Part shown: positions 23,305-33,328 of the stretch, piece after piece
Layout of the letters: every line of letters starts with the position of its first letter
Position numbering within the stretch: the first letter of the stretch is position 1
The notes under the pieces: model-generated
What the model was told of the DNA's origin: nothing
Database searches by the model: none
The model's input: only the letters and a program-made list of their open reading frames with translations
Made by a program: the position numbers and the translations under genes
DNA from: Chamaelirium japonicum
Lineage: Eukaryota; Streptophyta; Magnoliopsida; Liliales; Melanthiaceae
Assembly (NCBI GenBank): GCA_947650365.1
Contig: CANTAL010000208.1
Coordinates: 315,001-379,000 of the forward strand
DNA length: 64,000 nt
Direction: 5' to 3'

Positions 23305-24320
23305 CGAGAAATGAGCTACCAGTCAATTTTGGCGAAATGGACAGCCACCAATTTGAAGTCCTTAGAAGTTTTAGAATGTGCTGGTTTTTTTTTAAGCATA
23401 ACCACCTTATCTTAGATAGAACACCCACAAAAAAATCAGTATATTCTAAAACTCCTAGGGGCATCAAATGTTAGAAGTTTTATCGAACATCCATTGTAAC
23501 CGTTAATCTGAAATATAACATTAGATGTTCCTAAAAGTTTTAGAATGTGCTGATTTTTTGTCAGTGTGCTGGCGAAGCCAACTAAGGCCTAGTGGAGGCA
23601 AGTGCCCCCACTAAGATTTCAAAGAGAGAACTACACTTGCCCCCCTGAACTATAACTCAAAAACACTTAACCCCCTTATAGTTAAAAAACTACATTTTGC
23701 CCCCTTCATTTCTTGTTTGATCAGATAAAAATCACCAAATAACACAATTAAGTAATTGACAAAAGGCGTATTGTACTAACATTTCAAACTTCAGGGAGCG
23801 ATTTGGAACAAAATAAACTACAAGGGGGTTAATTGTTTTTTAGCTTAACTTTAGGGGGCGGAATGTGTAATTTAACCAAAAAAAAAAAAACTAATTCATC
23901 TCGCTAAATTCGTCCCACCTCTTTACCTCTTAGACTTGCAGTGCTCGCAGATCGCAGTCCTGCACATGGGTTGCAACCGTACGCTCATTCTTGAATAATC
24001 GGACCTCTGGCCGTGTCTCCATTGCCCGAAACTCGCAATCGTAGATGGCGACATGTTCCTTACCCTACGCCAGACAGTGACCCGAGTCCCCCCCCCCCCA
24101 CACACACAAAACACGATGCCAAAACCCTATTTTCTCTATATCTCTTTCTCTCTCTTAATATTTATGCCCCCACTAGAGTGAATTCCTAGTTCCGCCACTG
24201 GGTGTGCTATCTAAGGTAAGATGTATATGCTCACCAAAAAATCAGTGCATTCTAAGACTCTCAGGGGGTGTCAAATGGGTAGTTGTCCATTTCGTCAAAA
24301 TAGACCGCCATCCAATACCA
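23305..24320. mobile_element. Foldback-type element with long diverged inverted arms
   Basis: The left arm (about 23320-23440, containing TTTTGGCGAAATGGACA, TTTTAGAATGTGCTG and TTAGATAGAACACCC) is repeated in inverted orientation at about 24205-24310 (revcomp TTTTGACGAAATGGACA, TTAGAATGCACTG, TTAGATAGCACACCC). No transposase. A second element is nested between the arms. Confidence 0.6.
23573..24203. mobile_element. hAT-like MITE nested between the foldback arms
   Basis: Ends are GGCGAAGCCAACTAAGGCC on the left and the inverted TAGTTCCGCCACTG on the right; near-duplicate octamers AGTGTGCT / GGTGTGCT lie at the borders. The inside is non-coding, with two poly-purine/pyrimidine runs and a microsatellite near 24100. 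Left-end bases seem lost. Confidence 0.5.
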
Positions 24321-24705
24321 CGCATCCTATAAAGTTTTCTATCTAGGTCAGGTTTATATAGTAGACAAAGTATCCCGGGTTTTTAGGGGATTAGCACGGC
24401 GCATTAGATTTAGGAGGATAATCGGTGAAGATTGAGTTTCGTTCCCAACCGTTGGATTAGGTTGAGGGGAGTTCGATCTCCTTTTGCAATCACCATGGGT
24501 CCCTCCTACTTTCCTTCTTTTCTGGCTACCACCCATTACTTTGTAATTTCTAAACTACATTGATCAGCTGATTTTGTGGTGTGGTCAACTTTTCTACGGG
24601 TAGGGTGGTGCCACGTAGGTCTGTCAATTAGCCCCTCCAATGAGGTCACCGACCCGGCCCGTAAAATCCTGTCAAAAATATAGCCCGTTAAAGCCCTTCC
24701 ATGGG
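24320..24705. repeat. Promoter-region duplication, copy 2 (no gene attached)
   Basis: Aligns with 22015-22400 in the same orientation, from the 5'-UTR-like TTTATATAGTAGAC edge outward. Where copy 1 continues into the start codon, copy 2 meets the foldback element at about 24310, so the corresponding coding region is absent. Confidence 0.72.
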
Positions 24706-24792
24706 GGCTCCCCCTCCTCCTTTTCTTTGAGAGGAGTTAGAGAGACCCAAGAGGAAGTGGCTAGGGTGCTAATAGCTGCGGATGCAAGAGAG

Positions 24793-25220
24793 CTTCACCC
24801 TGGCAATGGGTCGGGTCGGGTCGGGTCATAAGTATAAGAGCAAAACATCCTATCCGAACCCGACTCGTTTAATAAACGGGTAAAAAACATAAATCCAAAC
24901 CCGACCCGTTTAATAAACTGGTTGACCCGACCCGATCCGTTTACTAAACGGGTCGGGTTGGGTTGGCTCTGGTTGGGTCAAGAGAAGTCGGATTGGGCCA
25001 GGTTTGATATGGTCGGGTCGGGTTGACACAACTCATTTGGTAAACGGGTCAAGTCGGGTCAATCGGGTTATAAGTACAAACCCGAACCCGACCCATTAAA
25101 TAAACGGGTCAATCGGATCGACCCGTTTATGACCCGAACCCGTTTAGACCAAACCCAAACCCGCTAACTTCGGGTCGGTTTCGGGTTTGGATCGGGTTGG
25201 TGGGTCGGGTCAAGGATTGT
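24793..25220. repeat. hAT MITE with (GGGTCGGGT)n / (ACCCGACCCG)n subterminal repeats
   Basis: Begins CCTGGCAATGGGTCGGG and carries over twenty copies of GGGTC/GACCC-type motifs in both orientations plus GTTTAATAAACGG palindromes. A related right end is found at 26278-26513 (ending ATTGCCAGCCCTA). The two may be halves of one element opened by a later insertion. Confidence 0.65.
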
Positions 25221-25252
25221 TTCCCCTATCCCCCATATTCCTTTTCTAATTT

Positions 25253-25560
25253 CTTTGGATAATATAAAGACCTGGAGGAGCACTCTGGTTGGGTTTTTAG
25301 TAGGGAAGAGGGCATATTTTGCCCACTTCAAATCGGCCTTGCAAAGGAGTTGGAAGACACCAGCCTCGTTGGAGATTTATTATGGGGCTAATGGCTTTTT
25401 CCTCTTCAAATTCAGTGAGGAGGACGATTGTGTTAGGATCTTAGGGCCGTTAGGGGGGAGGGCTATGGCAGTTTGATGGCAGATTGGTGGTTCTAAAGCG
25501 ATGGAAACATGATGTGCAGCTCGAACGCGACGTATTTGACAAAATAACCATTTGATTTGC
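25253..25560 (+). pseudogene. LINE ORF1 fragment (DUF4283-like domain)
   Basis: Reads TWRSTLVGFLVGKRAYF, then FKSALQRSWKTPASLEIYY and NGFFLFKFSEEDDCVRIL, followed after a +/-1 shift near 25480 by VVLKRWKHDVQLERD. This matches the N-terminal DUF4283 pattern of plant L1-type ORF1 (LVG-FLGKR, W, GFF-FKF, L-LKRW). The rest of ORF1 has decayed; 25660-26240 is GC-rich with no recognisable domain. Confidence 0.75.
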
Positions 25561-26244
25561 AGTGTTGTGGTGATCGGACGACTGCATCAGCCGTCTGGTT
25601 AGTGTGAATGGCTTGCCTCTCGATTTGGACACTTGTTGACGAACCAAGGCTTTGCGAGATGTCCAAATCCACTTTTCTCCGCTCGAGCGAGGGTTAGGGT
25701 TTCAGTCCTCTTGGCCTCCACGGCCGTCGCCGCCAGCTCTGGAGAGGCCAGGTGCTCTTTGATGGCGGTCTCCGGGCCCTCTTACCTCCTGTAAATAGGT
25801 GCGTTTTCCCCTCGACCGGGTTTTGTGTTCGCCAGCATCAGAGTTGAGTGGTGGCCCCTCCTCGGATCGCGTCCTCGCCGACGGATCGGGGGTTTCCGGC
25901 CGGTTTCGTGGAGGAGAAGGTGGATCTGGACCCCGGTCGGTGTATGTCGTGGGCTTTCCAGCCCCTACCTTTGCGCGGTGGTGGATCCTTGCTGTTCGGG
26001 CTGGTGGTGGTGGATTGCGGTGGTTGGGGACGCGGAGCGGCTCTGCATCGTCGCCAGCACCGAGTGAGACGGATCCGACTGTGGATCTGATTTTTGTGAT
26101 GGTTGGTTTTGTAAGTCTCTGTTTGTTTATAACTTTCCTTTTATTAGTCTTAATCTGAGGTTCCTATCGCCGCGCAGTCGGCGGGGTAGTTGGTTTTGGT
26201 GGCTTTTGCCTCTTTCTGTTGGATCCGCAGAAGGGCGGCGTGCT

Positions 26245-26265
26245 CCCCCCCCCCCCCCCCCCCCC
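26245..26265 (+). repeat. Poly(C) run
   Basis: Twenty-one consecutive C, just before the GACCCG-rich MITE segment. Confidence 0.9.
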
Positions 26266-26277
26266 TTGTGGGTTGAT

Positions 26278-26515
26278 GGTGGTGGTTTCTTGTTCAGACC
26301 CTAAACCCGGACCCGACCCGTTTATTAAACGGGTCTTCCCAAGTCTACCGTGTCCAGACCCTAAACCCAGGCCCGACCCGTTTATTAAACGGGTCTATCT
26401 TGTTGACCCGTTTACGATCCGAACCCGTTTAATTCTGATCCAGACCCGACAAACCCGCTACCTTCGTGTCGGGTCTGCCGTGTCGAGTCCAAAATTGCCA
26501 GCCCTACCCTTAGGC
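26278..26515. repeat. hAT MITE right-end segment (GACCCGT motifs)
   Basis: Repeated GACCCGTTTA(T/C) and AAACGGGTC motifs, ending ATTGCCAGCCCTA, the inverted form of a TAGGGCTGGCAAT terminus. The left terminus is not next to it; compare 24793-25220. Confidence 0.6.
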
Positions 26516-26683
26516 GGCCGTCTTAATGGCCTATGGTCGAGCCGGCCATCTAAGATCCAACCACTTAAGAGCCTAGTTGAGAGACTTTGAAAGAGTACGG
26601 GTCTCCTGAGGGCCAATTTTGTTTGGAGCCTTATGAATTGAAGTTGGGTTGTACAGGAGATAGGGCTGGGTTACAAGTCACAA

Positions 26684-27125
26684 CACTACAACAGACTTGA
26701 TCATAAACGGCGGCAAAAAAATGGCTGTTTATGTGTATAATCGGCTCCCTAGCCGCCTTAAATTGAGGCCGCATATAAGCCCAATAGCCAATTTGGGTCT
26801 GGCCGTCGTATATGATGCAATATTTTCGGCCACTAGACCGCTGGATTTGATAGTACAGTAAAAAATTATTTAGGCAGATTTTGTGGAAGGCCTCCTTGGC
26901 CGCCGGATTAGAGGTGAGAACGAGCGAGAGGTATGATCTCCTCTTATTTGATTCGGCGGCCTGGCCAACGGATTAGCTCTGAATTTTTTGACGGACTACT
27001 ATGGCCACCAGATTCACTCCAGATTTTGCGGCGGACTACCATGGCCACCGAAACACCTCCCAAATTCAGTATTTGGAATGGAGCCGCCGATTAGACCGTC
27101 GTTTATGATCAAATCTGTTGTAGTA
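26684..27125. mobile_element. Non-autonomous CACTA (EnSpm/CMC) element
   Basis: Begins CACTACAACAGACTTGATC and ends with the inverted GATCAAATCTGTTGTAGTA (final G mutated to A). The 3-bp target duplication CAA is perfect (26681-26683 and 27126-27128). GCCGCC/GGCGGC motifs fill the subterminal regions. 442 bp, non-coding. It has split a LINE just before its RNase H domain. Confidence 0.92.
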
Positions 27126-27128
27126 CAA

Positions 27129-27549
27129 TTTCATAATGTGGACTGATGGATCATTCCACTCCCCGGAGAAGATTGCTAGTGGGGCAAGGGTGTTAGCCAC
27201 CCCCAATGGTAAAGTGTGTCCTGCAGCTTCGTTCAGATATCGGGTGGATCCCTTGATCCAAGCAGAATTATGGACGATTCAGAGTGCTTTAGATGAACTA
27301 GGCAAGCGTGCCTACAGTAAAGTTGTTTTGACGAATGCAAAGAGAGCGAGGTATGCTATATTGCTTGATAAAAGGTGTTTGGGTGACCTCTATCCCCTAG
27401 TTTTGGCATGTTGTGATCAGCGGGAGGAGGTGTCGATTCAGTGGGTTCCGCGTGTAGCTAATAGTGTGGCCCACTGGTTAGCACAAGGAGCTAGAGTTTC
27501 TGGTACCAACCCATGTGGTCCCAGCTATAATATCCGTCCTTGTGTATGA
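27129..27549 (+). pseudogene. LINE ORF2 C-terminus: RNase H-like domain
   Basis: Reads MWTDGSFHSP at 27136, then LIQAELWTIQSALDELG and a C-terminal WVPRVANSVAHWLAQGA. DGS, AELW and the VAH(W) end match the plant LINE-type RNase H (RVT_3) domain. Upstream ORF2 parts (endonuclease, RT) are absent, so this is the 3' stub of a LINE together with the ORF1 fragment at 25253. Confidence 0.82.
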
Positions 27550-27593
27550 AGACTTTCGGGTCCTGATGTAAGGATCCACCTGTTCCCTGTACC

Positions 27594-27608
27594 AAAAAAA
27601 AAAAAAAA
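27594..27608 (+). other. LINE poly(A) tail
   Basis: Fifteen A directly after a short 3' UTR behind the RNase H stub, fixing the 3' end and + orientation of this LINE. Confidence 0.75.
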
Positions 27609-27689
27609 GTAGGTTTGTACAAAATTTTGTGCCAGAGAGCCTAGCCAAGTCCAGTTCTTTTAAAAAAAAATTTCTTTTTTGTTCATTTC

Positions 27690-28335
27690 AGAGGGGGAGG
27701 TCACAATCGGAGCTCCGATAGGGGCTTTATAGGGAGACCACCACCAGGTGGGGGGAGGAGCCGCTCATCTGCAGGAACAAGACCACCACACATGGAAGTA
27801 GGTGCCACTACAAACACCACCAACACCGCATCGGCAAACCACCGCCCTCCGATGGAAAAGCTCCGCATACCATCGGAAACACACCATGACCGCCACACAC
27901 ACCGCACACCGGCTAGAAAAAAAAACCCCCAAAAAGTGGCCATACACACACCAACAAAGGCGGCAACGAAGAGAAGATATAGGAGGCACCGCCGATCAGC
28001 CCGATCTGCTCCAATCTAGCCGCCTTCACCTAGTTCCTCCAGGATCTGCTCCGTCGCCGCAGAGGAGGGGACCGGAAACACCCTAGTCGAAACATCCACC
28101 ATCTGCATGCCAGGGGCCATATCTTCCACTCCTGTCGGAGGCCGCAAAACCAGAGGCGATGGTGGCCAACGAGGTAAGGGTAGGGGAGGAAAACACACCA
28201 CCTCGGAGTGTCGATCCCAAACACTACTCCACCGTCGATGAGCCCCTATCTACAAAGGGAGGGAAAGGGGAGCCAGATCCGTCCCCCGGAGCATTAGACC
28301 GACGTCCCTGCCTCCCCGAATCCTCCGGCGACGGC
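27690..28335 (-). other. GC-rich unassigned DNA flanking element C (possible LINE 5' region)
   Basis: Joined with 35290-35440 across element C this forms one GC-rich stretch. In minus sense there is an open frame (28201 downwards) with MAPGMQMVDVSTRVFPVP and a short ILEELGEGG end. I cannot match it to a family; by composition and surroundings it could be a LINE ORF1 start. Confidence 0.3.
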
Positions 28336-28340
28336 CGAGG

Positions 28341-29008
28341 TGTTGGAATTGGATCCGCTAATCAGAGTCGCAGCGGAAGCAAAAAGAAAGATCCGAAGAT
28401 CATACGGTGTATGTTTCATTACAATTCGTGATACAAAACAATCTACATGCAAATCTACGATCTTAGCATATGTGCGGACACCCTAGAGGCATACTACGAT
28501 CTACGGAAGACATGAATGCATCTACTTAGGTGTTTAGATTCATCATACCTTATGGATCTATGATCCGAAGAAAACGGAACGATGAAGAACCGCACTTGAA
28601 TCGCAAGGGAAACTGTCGGATAGCACCTTGTCCTTTGCGAATTGAAGAATCCTCGAAATCCCGTCTCTAAGTGCAGGGATTTCGAGCCGACGGAGGAATC
28701 CGTTGCGCAGACGATGGGGAGCCTCGAGATTTTCTCCTCCACTTTCTCCTTTCTTCCTTCTCCTTCCTTCCTCTTCCTTCTCCCTTCTTCTTCCGCTCTT
28801 TTCCTTGGCCGAAACCACAAAGGAGGAGGACTAGGGGTCGGATTTTTGGAGGGGAAGGAGTAGAACCATGGGGCCGGCCCCTCCACTCCCTATTTCCTTT
28901 ATAGGGCCGGCCCCTAGGTGGATAGGGATGAGGGGGGGTCGGATTTAGGTCTCCCGGGTGTCTATCGTGAAGCCCGGACGAAAATGCCCTCCACAAAAAG
29001 CAAAAAAC
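28341..29008 (-). repeat. 3' LTR of element C, truncated
   Basis: Matches 33329-34029. At about 29002-29009 the LTR (with an A-rich ...AAAACT end) passes directly into integrase C-terminal coding sequence, with AAACT shared by both partners. A 28361-28380 segment is complementary (in element sense) to the tRNA-iMet 5' half. Confidence 0.88.
28361..28380 (-). other. U5 segment of element C matching the 5' half of tRNA-iMet
   Basis: The + strand reads ATCAGAGTCGCAGCGGAAGC. Plant tRNA-iMet begins ATCAGAGTGGCGCAGCGGAAGC (established sequence), so all 20 bases match with two G missing. The element RNA is thus complementary to the tRNA 5' acceptor strand and D-stem. The other LTR has it at 33349-33368 with two substitutions. 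Confidence 0.65.
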
Positions 29009-31374
29009 TCTGGATCAACCATAAAGGCTTCTCCATTGTATCTATCAGGAGCACTTGTGGTCCTCCCACTGCGACGAACCTGCGGTGGTTCCGTAGGAGT
29101 CAATTCTACAGTACCGTTAATCTTAGTGGTATCGGCTCCCACTACGTTTTCTGTCTGCGTACTCCCATCAGTACCAAGCAATTCTTTAAGAACTGCTTTA
29201 CTGGTGGGCTTATGGTCTATTAAATAATTCTGCTCCAGGAATACGGCGTTCGTCGAGACGACAACCTTTCTATCCTCAGGATCATAAAATAAACCACCCT
29301 TTGTCCCTTTTGGATACCCAACGAACAGACATACCTTAGTTTTTGACTCCATCTTATCTCGCTTGTCCTTTCGCACAAGCGCTGGACAACCCCAAATCCT
29401 AAAGTGCTGTAGGCTTGGCTTTCGCTTCAACCACAGCTCCCAAGGAGTTAGGGGTACTGACTTTGATGGAACAAAGTTCAAAGTATATGCTGCCGTCTCT
29501 AGGGCATATCCCCAAAAACTAGGTGGCAATGTTGAATAACTCATCATAGTCCAAACCATGTCTAACAAGGTTCGGTTTCTCCTCTCAGATACACTGTTTT
29601 GTTGTGGTGTCCCTGGTGCAGTCAACTGGGATACGATCCCATGCTCACGCAGGTACCCAATAAATTCATCCGATAGGTATTCGCCTCCTCGATCCGATCG
29701 AAGAGACTTGATACTTTTACCCATCTGCTTTTCTGCTTCAGCTCTGAACTCCTTGAACTTATCAAATGATTCAGAATTCCGCCGCATTAGGTATATGTAT
29801 CCAAACCTCAAGTGATCATCCGTGAAGGTGATGAAATACTCGAAGCCCCCTATAGCACGGACACTTATGGGCCCACATACATTAGTGTGTACCAACTCCA
29901 ATACCTCCTTAGATCTGCTACCTTTGGCTCGGAAAGACCTTTTAGTCATCTTGCCTTCCAGGCAAGACTCACACATCGGTAGGCTTTCTGAAATATTTGG
30001 ACTTAAGAGTCCTACCTTAACCAACCTGTGAATCCTGTCTGAGGCTATGTGTCTAAGCCTTAGATGCCAAAGGAGTGTTGGATTATCTGAGGGATTTTTC
30101 CTTTTAGATAAATTAATCACACAAGCTTCAGTTATGTTATCCTGCTTATGATTGGAGTTAATTACATAGAGACCATTCTGTATCTTTTCCTTACAAACAA
30201 AGGAACCATTCAATTTAATTGACACACCAAAAGCATCAAATAAAACTGAAAAACCTTCATTATTCAATAAGGAAACAAAAATTAAATTATGTCTCAAGGA
30301 CGGTACATAAAGTATGTCTCTAAGTAATAAACTTCTTCCATCAAGGAACTGCAAGATGACATCTCCAACTGCTACAGCCTCTGCCACGGCCTCAGTTCCC
30401 ATGCTTAGGATTATCTCTCCTTCACCCAGTTTTCTTGTCTCCTTGAACCCCTGCAAATTATTGCAAGCATGGTTAGTGGAACCAGAATCCACAATCCATG
30501 AAACTGGAGAACAATTGGATGTTACAAGGGATTCCACTATGTGGATTTGAGATATACCTGTCTCAGCCTTCTTGGGAGCCGTGCGGCAGTCGCCCTTCCA
30601 GTGCCCCTTCTTGCCGTATCGAAAACATTTTCCTTTGGGCTTCGCCGGACCATTCTGCTTGGGAACCTGCAACTGCACCTGGCCCATCTTCACGGGCTTT
30701 TTAGACTTTCTTTTCTGAAACTTGCCCTTGGCTTTCAGAGAAGAATTCTACTCTACGTTCAGGGATTGGGCTCCTGCCTTTATCCCGTCCTCTGCAGCCT
30801 GGAGCGCTGCTAGGAGCTCTGTGTTAGACATCTCCAACCGGTTAAGGTTGAAGTTGGTAACGAAGCCCTCAAACGCTCCTAACAGAGACGCGAGGAAAAT
30901 GTCGGTCTGGATCTCTGCATCCAAGATGACATCGAAGGAACCAAGCTCGTTCACATAGCCAAATAATTTCAGCATATGATCCCGAACTAAAGTCCCCTCT
31001 GCCATCTTCGTGGACACCAATTTCTTGATGATCAGGTAATGAGTTACCCGACTACGACCCTCGAACATTTCCTTTAGGTAGAGCATCATGTCTGAAGCAA
31101 AGGCCATGTCTTTGACTTGCTTCTGAAGGACGGTCTGCAAGGATGCCACTATGTAGCACTTGTACATCTCATCAGCATCTAGCCAGTCTTTTCATTCCTT
31201 TAACTGGGCCTCAGTTGCATCTGGTCCTGGCATGGCCGGTTGGGGGGTACTTTGGGCAATTGTGTGTTTGCCAACCCTTAGGACGAGCATCAGATTATGC
31301 TTCCAGTCCTCGTAGTTTGGTCCCGTAAGTTTGTTATCATTAAGTATGGAGGCAAGGGGGTCGAGCTTGGTCAT
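29009..31374 (-). pseudogene. Element C gag, protease and integrase, fused to LTR
   Basis: From MTKLDPLASILND (31374) the frame runs through gag with CFRYGKKGHWKGDC (a Cys of the knuckle lost to Tyr, near 30615), protease WIVDSGSTNHAC (about 30495), integrase HLRLRHI / CESC, HTNVCGP, SLRSDRGGEY and TAPGTPQQN, to the integrase C-terminus VRRSGRTTSAPDRY. There it fuses to LTR sequence after FMVDPEFF. Only stops interrupt it: TGA 31192-31194 (expected EWKDW) and TAG 30748-30750. No RT or RNase H, so it is non-autonomous. Confidence 0.93.
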
Positions 31375-31389
31375 GATTTCTGTAAACAA

Positions 31390-33314
31390 TGGTTTAAAGC
31401 AATAGTTAGGGTCTACTACAATCTATTTCATGGAATTTAGAAATAGATAATATCTACTCCAGCCGCTATGTCTTCACCACCTCAAGTGGAGACATCCAGG
31501 AATCTTAATTCCCTGGGCTCAAGCACTGAGACTATCAGCCCTGAATTGGAGACAGCATCTCGGTGAGAGCATACAACCGCTTCTGCCAACGGGGTTTTTA
31601 CGACCCAGTCTTCATCAGAATTACCCATGGTAAACTGAAAGACCTCCCAGTCTCCTTTTGGCCAGCTTTATGTGACCCGCGTGCGCAGCAACAGCAGCTT
31701 CACACAAGCTTTCGGATGCTTCCCACAAATCTAGGTGGTGTCGGTAGGAGGGTTCATAGGCTCCCGCGGTGCAGGACAAAACCGTCAACCACTGCCACCG
31801 GCATCCCCCATGTCCCGAAGGAAACCACTAGGCGAACCAGTATGAAATGAAACACAACTCTCACCCGGTGAGAATATCGAACTGCGTACCTCCCACCCAG
31901 ACCCTTAGCCGGTTGATTGTGGAGACCAGGGGCTCCCCTTTGGAGGGAACCTCTTACACATCCCTTCTTTATGAGGTTTTATGCATATCGAGAATGGTCA
32001 TGACCTCCTAGACATAGACCCTGGTCTACCGTGCTCCCACTAGGATTACAAACCCTCCCGCAAAGCATTAGTATCCTTGAAAAATATCATAGTCCCTACC
32101 TTGAATACTCAGCTTTCGCCTTTCTTGCAAGGATCACATTACATAGATTCCAAGGATCCCGATACTTCACTAGGTTGCCCACAATCCTAAGATCTGGAGC
32201 CTAGCCTAGGGTCAACGTGAAAAGGACTCCCACTACGATGACGCCTCGTTCACAATTTGATGCCTGATGTCATAGTACCTCATCTCATTACAGGTTTCGA
32301 TGTTGGCCAAATAGGGACATCCGACAACCTCCGCCGGACCTCAACCTAATGGTGGCATAACCAAATCGTGATGAGTTCATACTACCATCAAACATCATCT
32401 AGAAACAGGAATCACACAGTGAAATCCTAACCTAACTTGGTCGCTAGGACCACGTGGGGAAAGGGCATCCCACTAGGGTTATCATACTTCTTATGGAGAC
32501 ATTAGTTAATTATCTCTAAATAAATCTAATACTGCGTCTATCTCGGTGCACAGTACTTGGCTACCTGAACTACCACAAGGGCGGTTATCGCCTTTCCTTT
32601 TAGCTAGCCACCGGATTCGCACGTGTTAGAAGCATATAGAGACACCGATGAATCCATAATTTTAGTACTAACCCTAAGCCTGATCTAGAGACTAACTCAC
32701 AAGCAAGAATGATAATCACAGTATCATCGGGGTTCTCTAAATACTGAATAAAGAGAAACAACAGAGAAATCATCCAAACTGAATCAAGTCCAGGGTCCGA
32801 CCCCTGAACCTGAATAGCACAGCCAAGATATCCTGCTCTTCCGTTCTGCACGATCTCTGACGATGATCCCCTTCATCGCCAACGTGCACGCTTTCGCCGG
32901 GTCTTTGCACGCCATGGTACCGCTTGCCCGAACCGTGGATGTAGTATCATCTCCTTCTTCCTGTGACCAAAAAACTAACACGCTCCGAGCAAGTGCTCGT
33001 TCATGTACAATTTCGCTAGAAAGTAAAGAAGACAATCCTAGAAACATGGCCAGGGAACCGAGGATGATCAACCCCTACCCTCGCCCATCTAGAGCCTTAC
33101 AAATCCACAATAATAATCAATGCAAAATAAAATCCGGGGTCTGACCCCAGGATGCATGCAATCACATATTACTATTCAGCACGGCACCTGCAAAAAGACG
33201 ATACATAGCACAATCCATATGCATGATCTACGCTGAACCCCGACGAAAACATATGTCATCATATATTCACATGATGTTTTCATGAATTCATGCATGAAAC
33301 ATACACCAAAGCGT
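31390..33314 (-). other. Untranslated leader of element C
   Basis: About 1.9 kb without a long frame, sharing order and phrases with the leader of element B (7067-8760). Confidence 0.75.
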
Positions 33315-33326
33315 GCTCTGATACCA
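33315..33326 (-). other. Primer-binding site of element C (tRNA-iMet)
   Basis: The minus strand reads TGGTATCAGAGC, two bases from the LTR edge at 33329. Confidence 0.93.
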
Positions 33327-33328
33327 AT

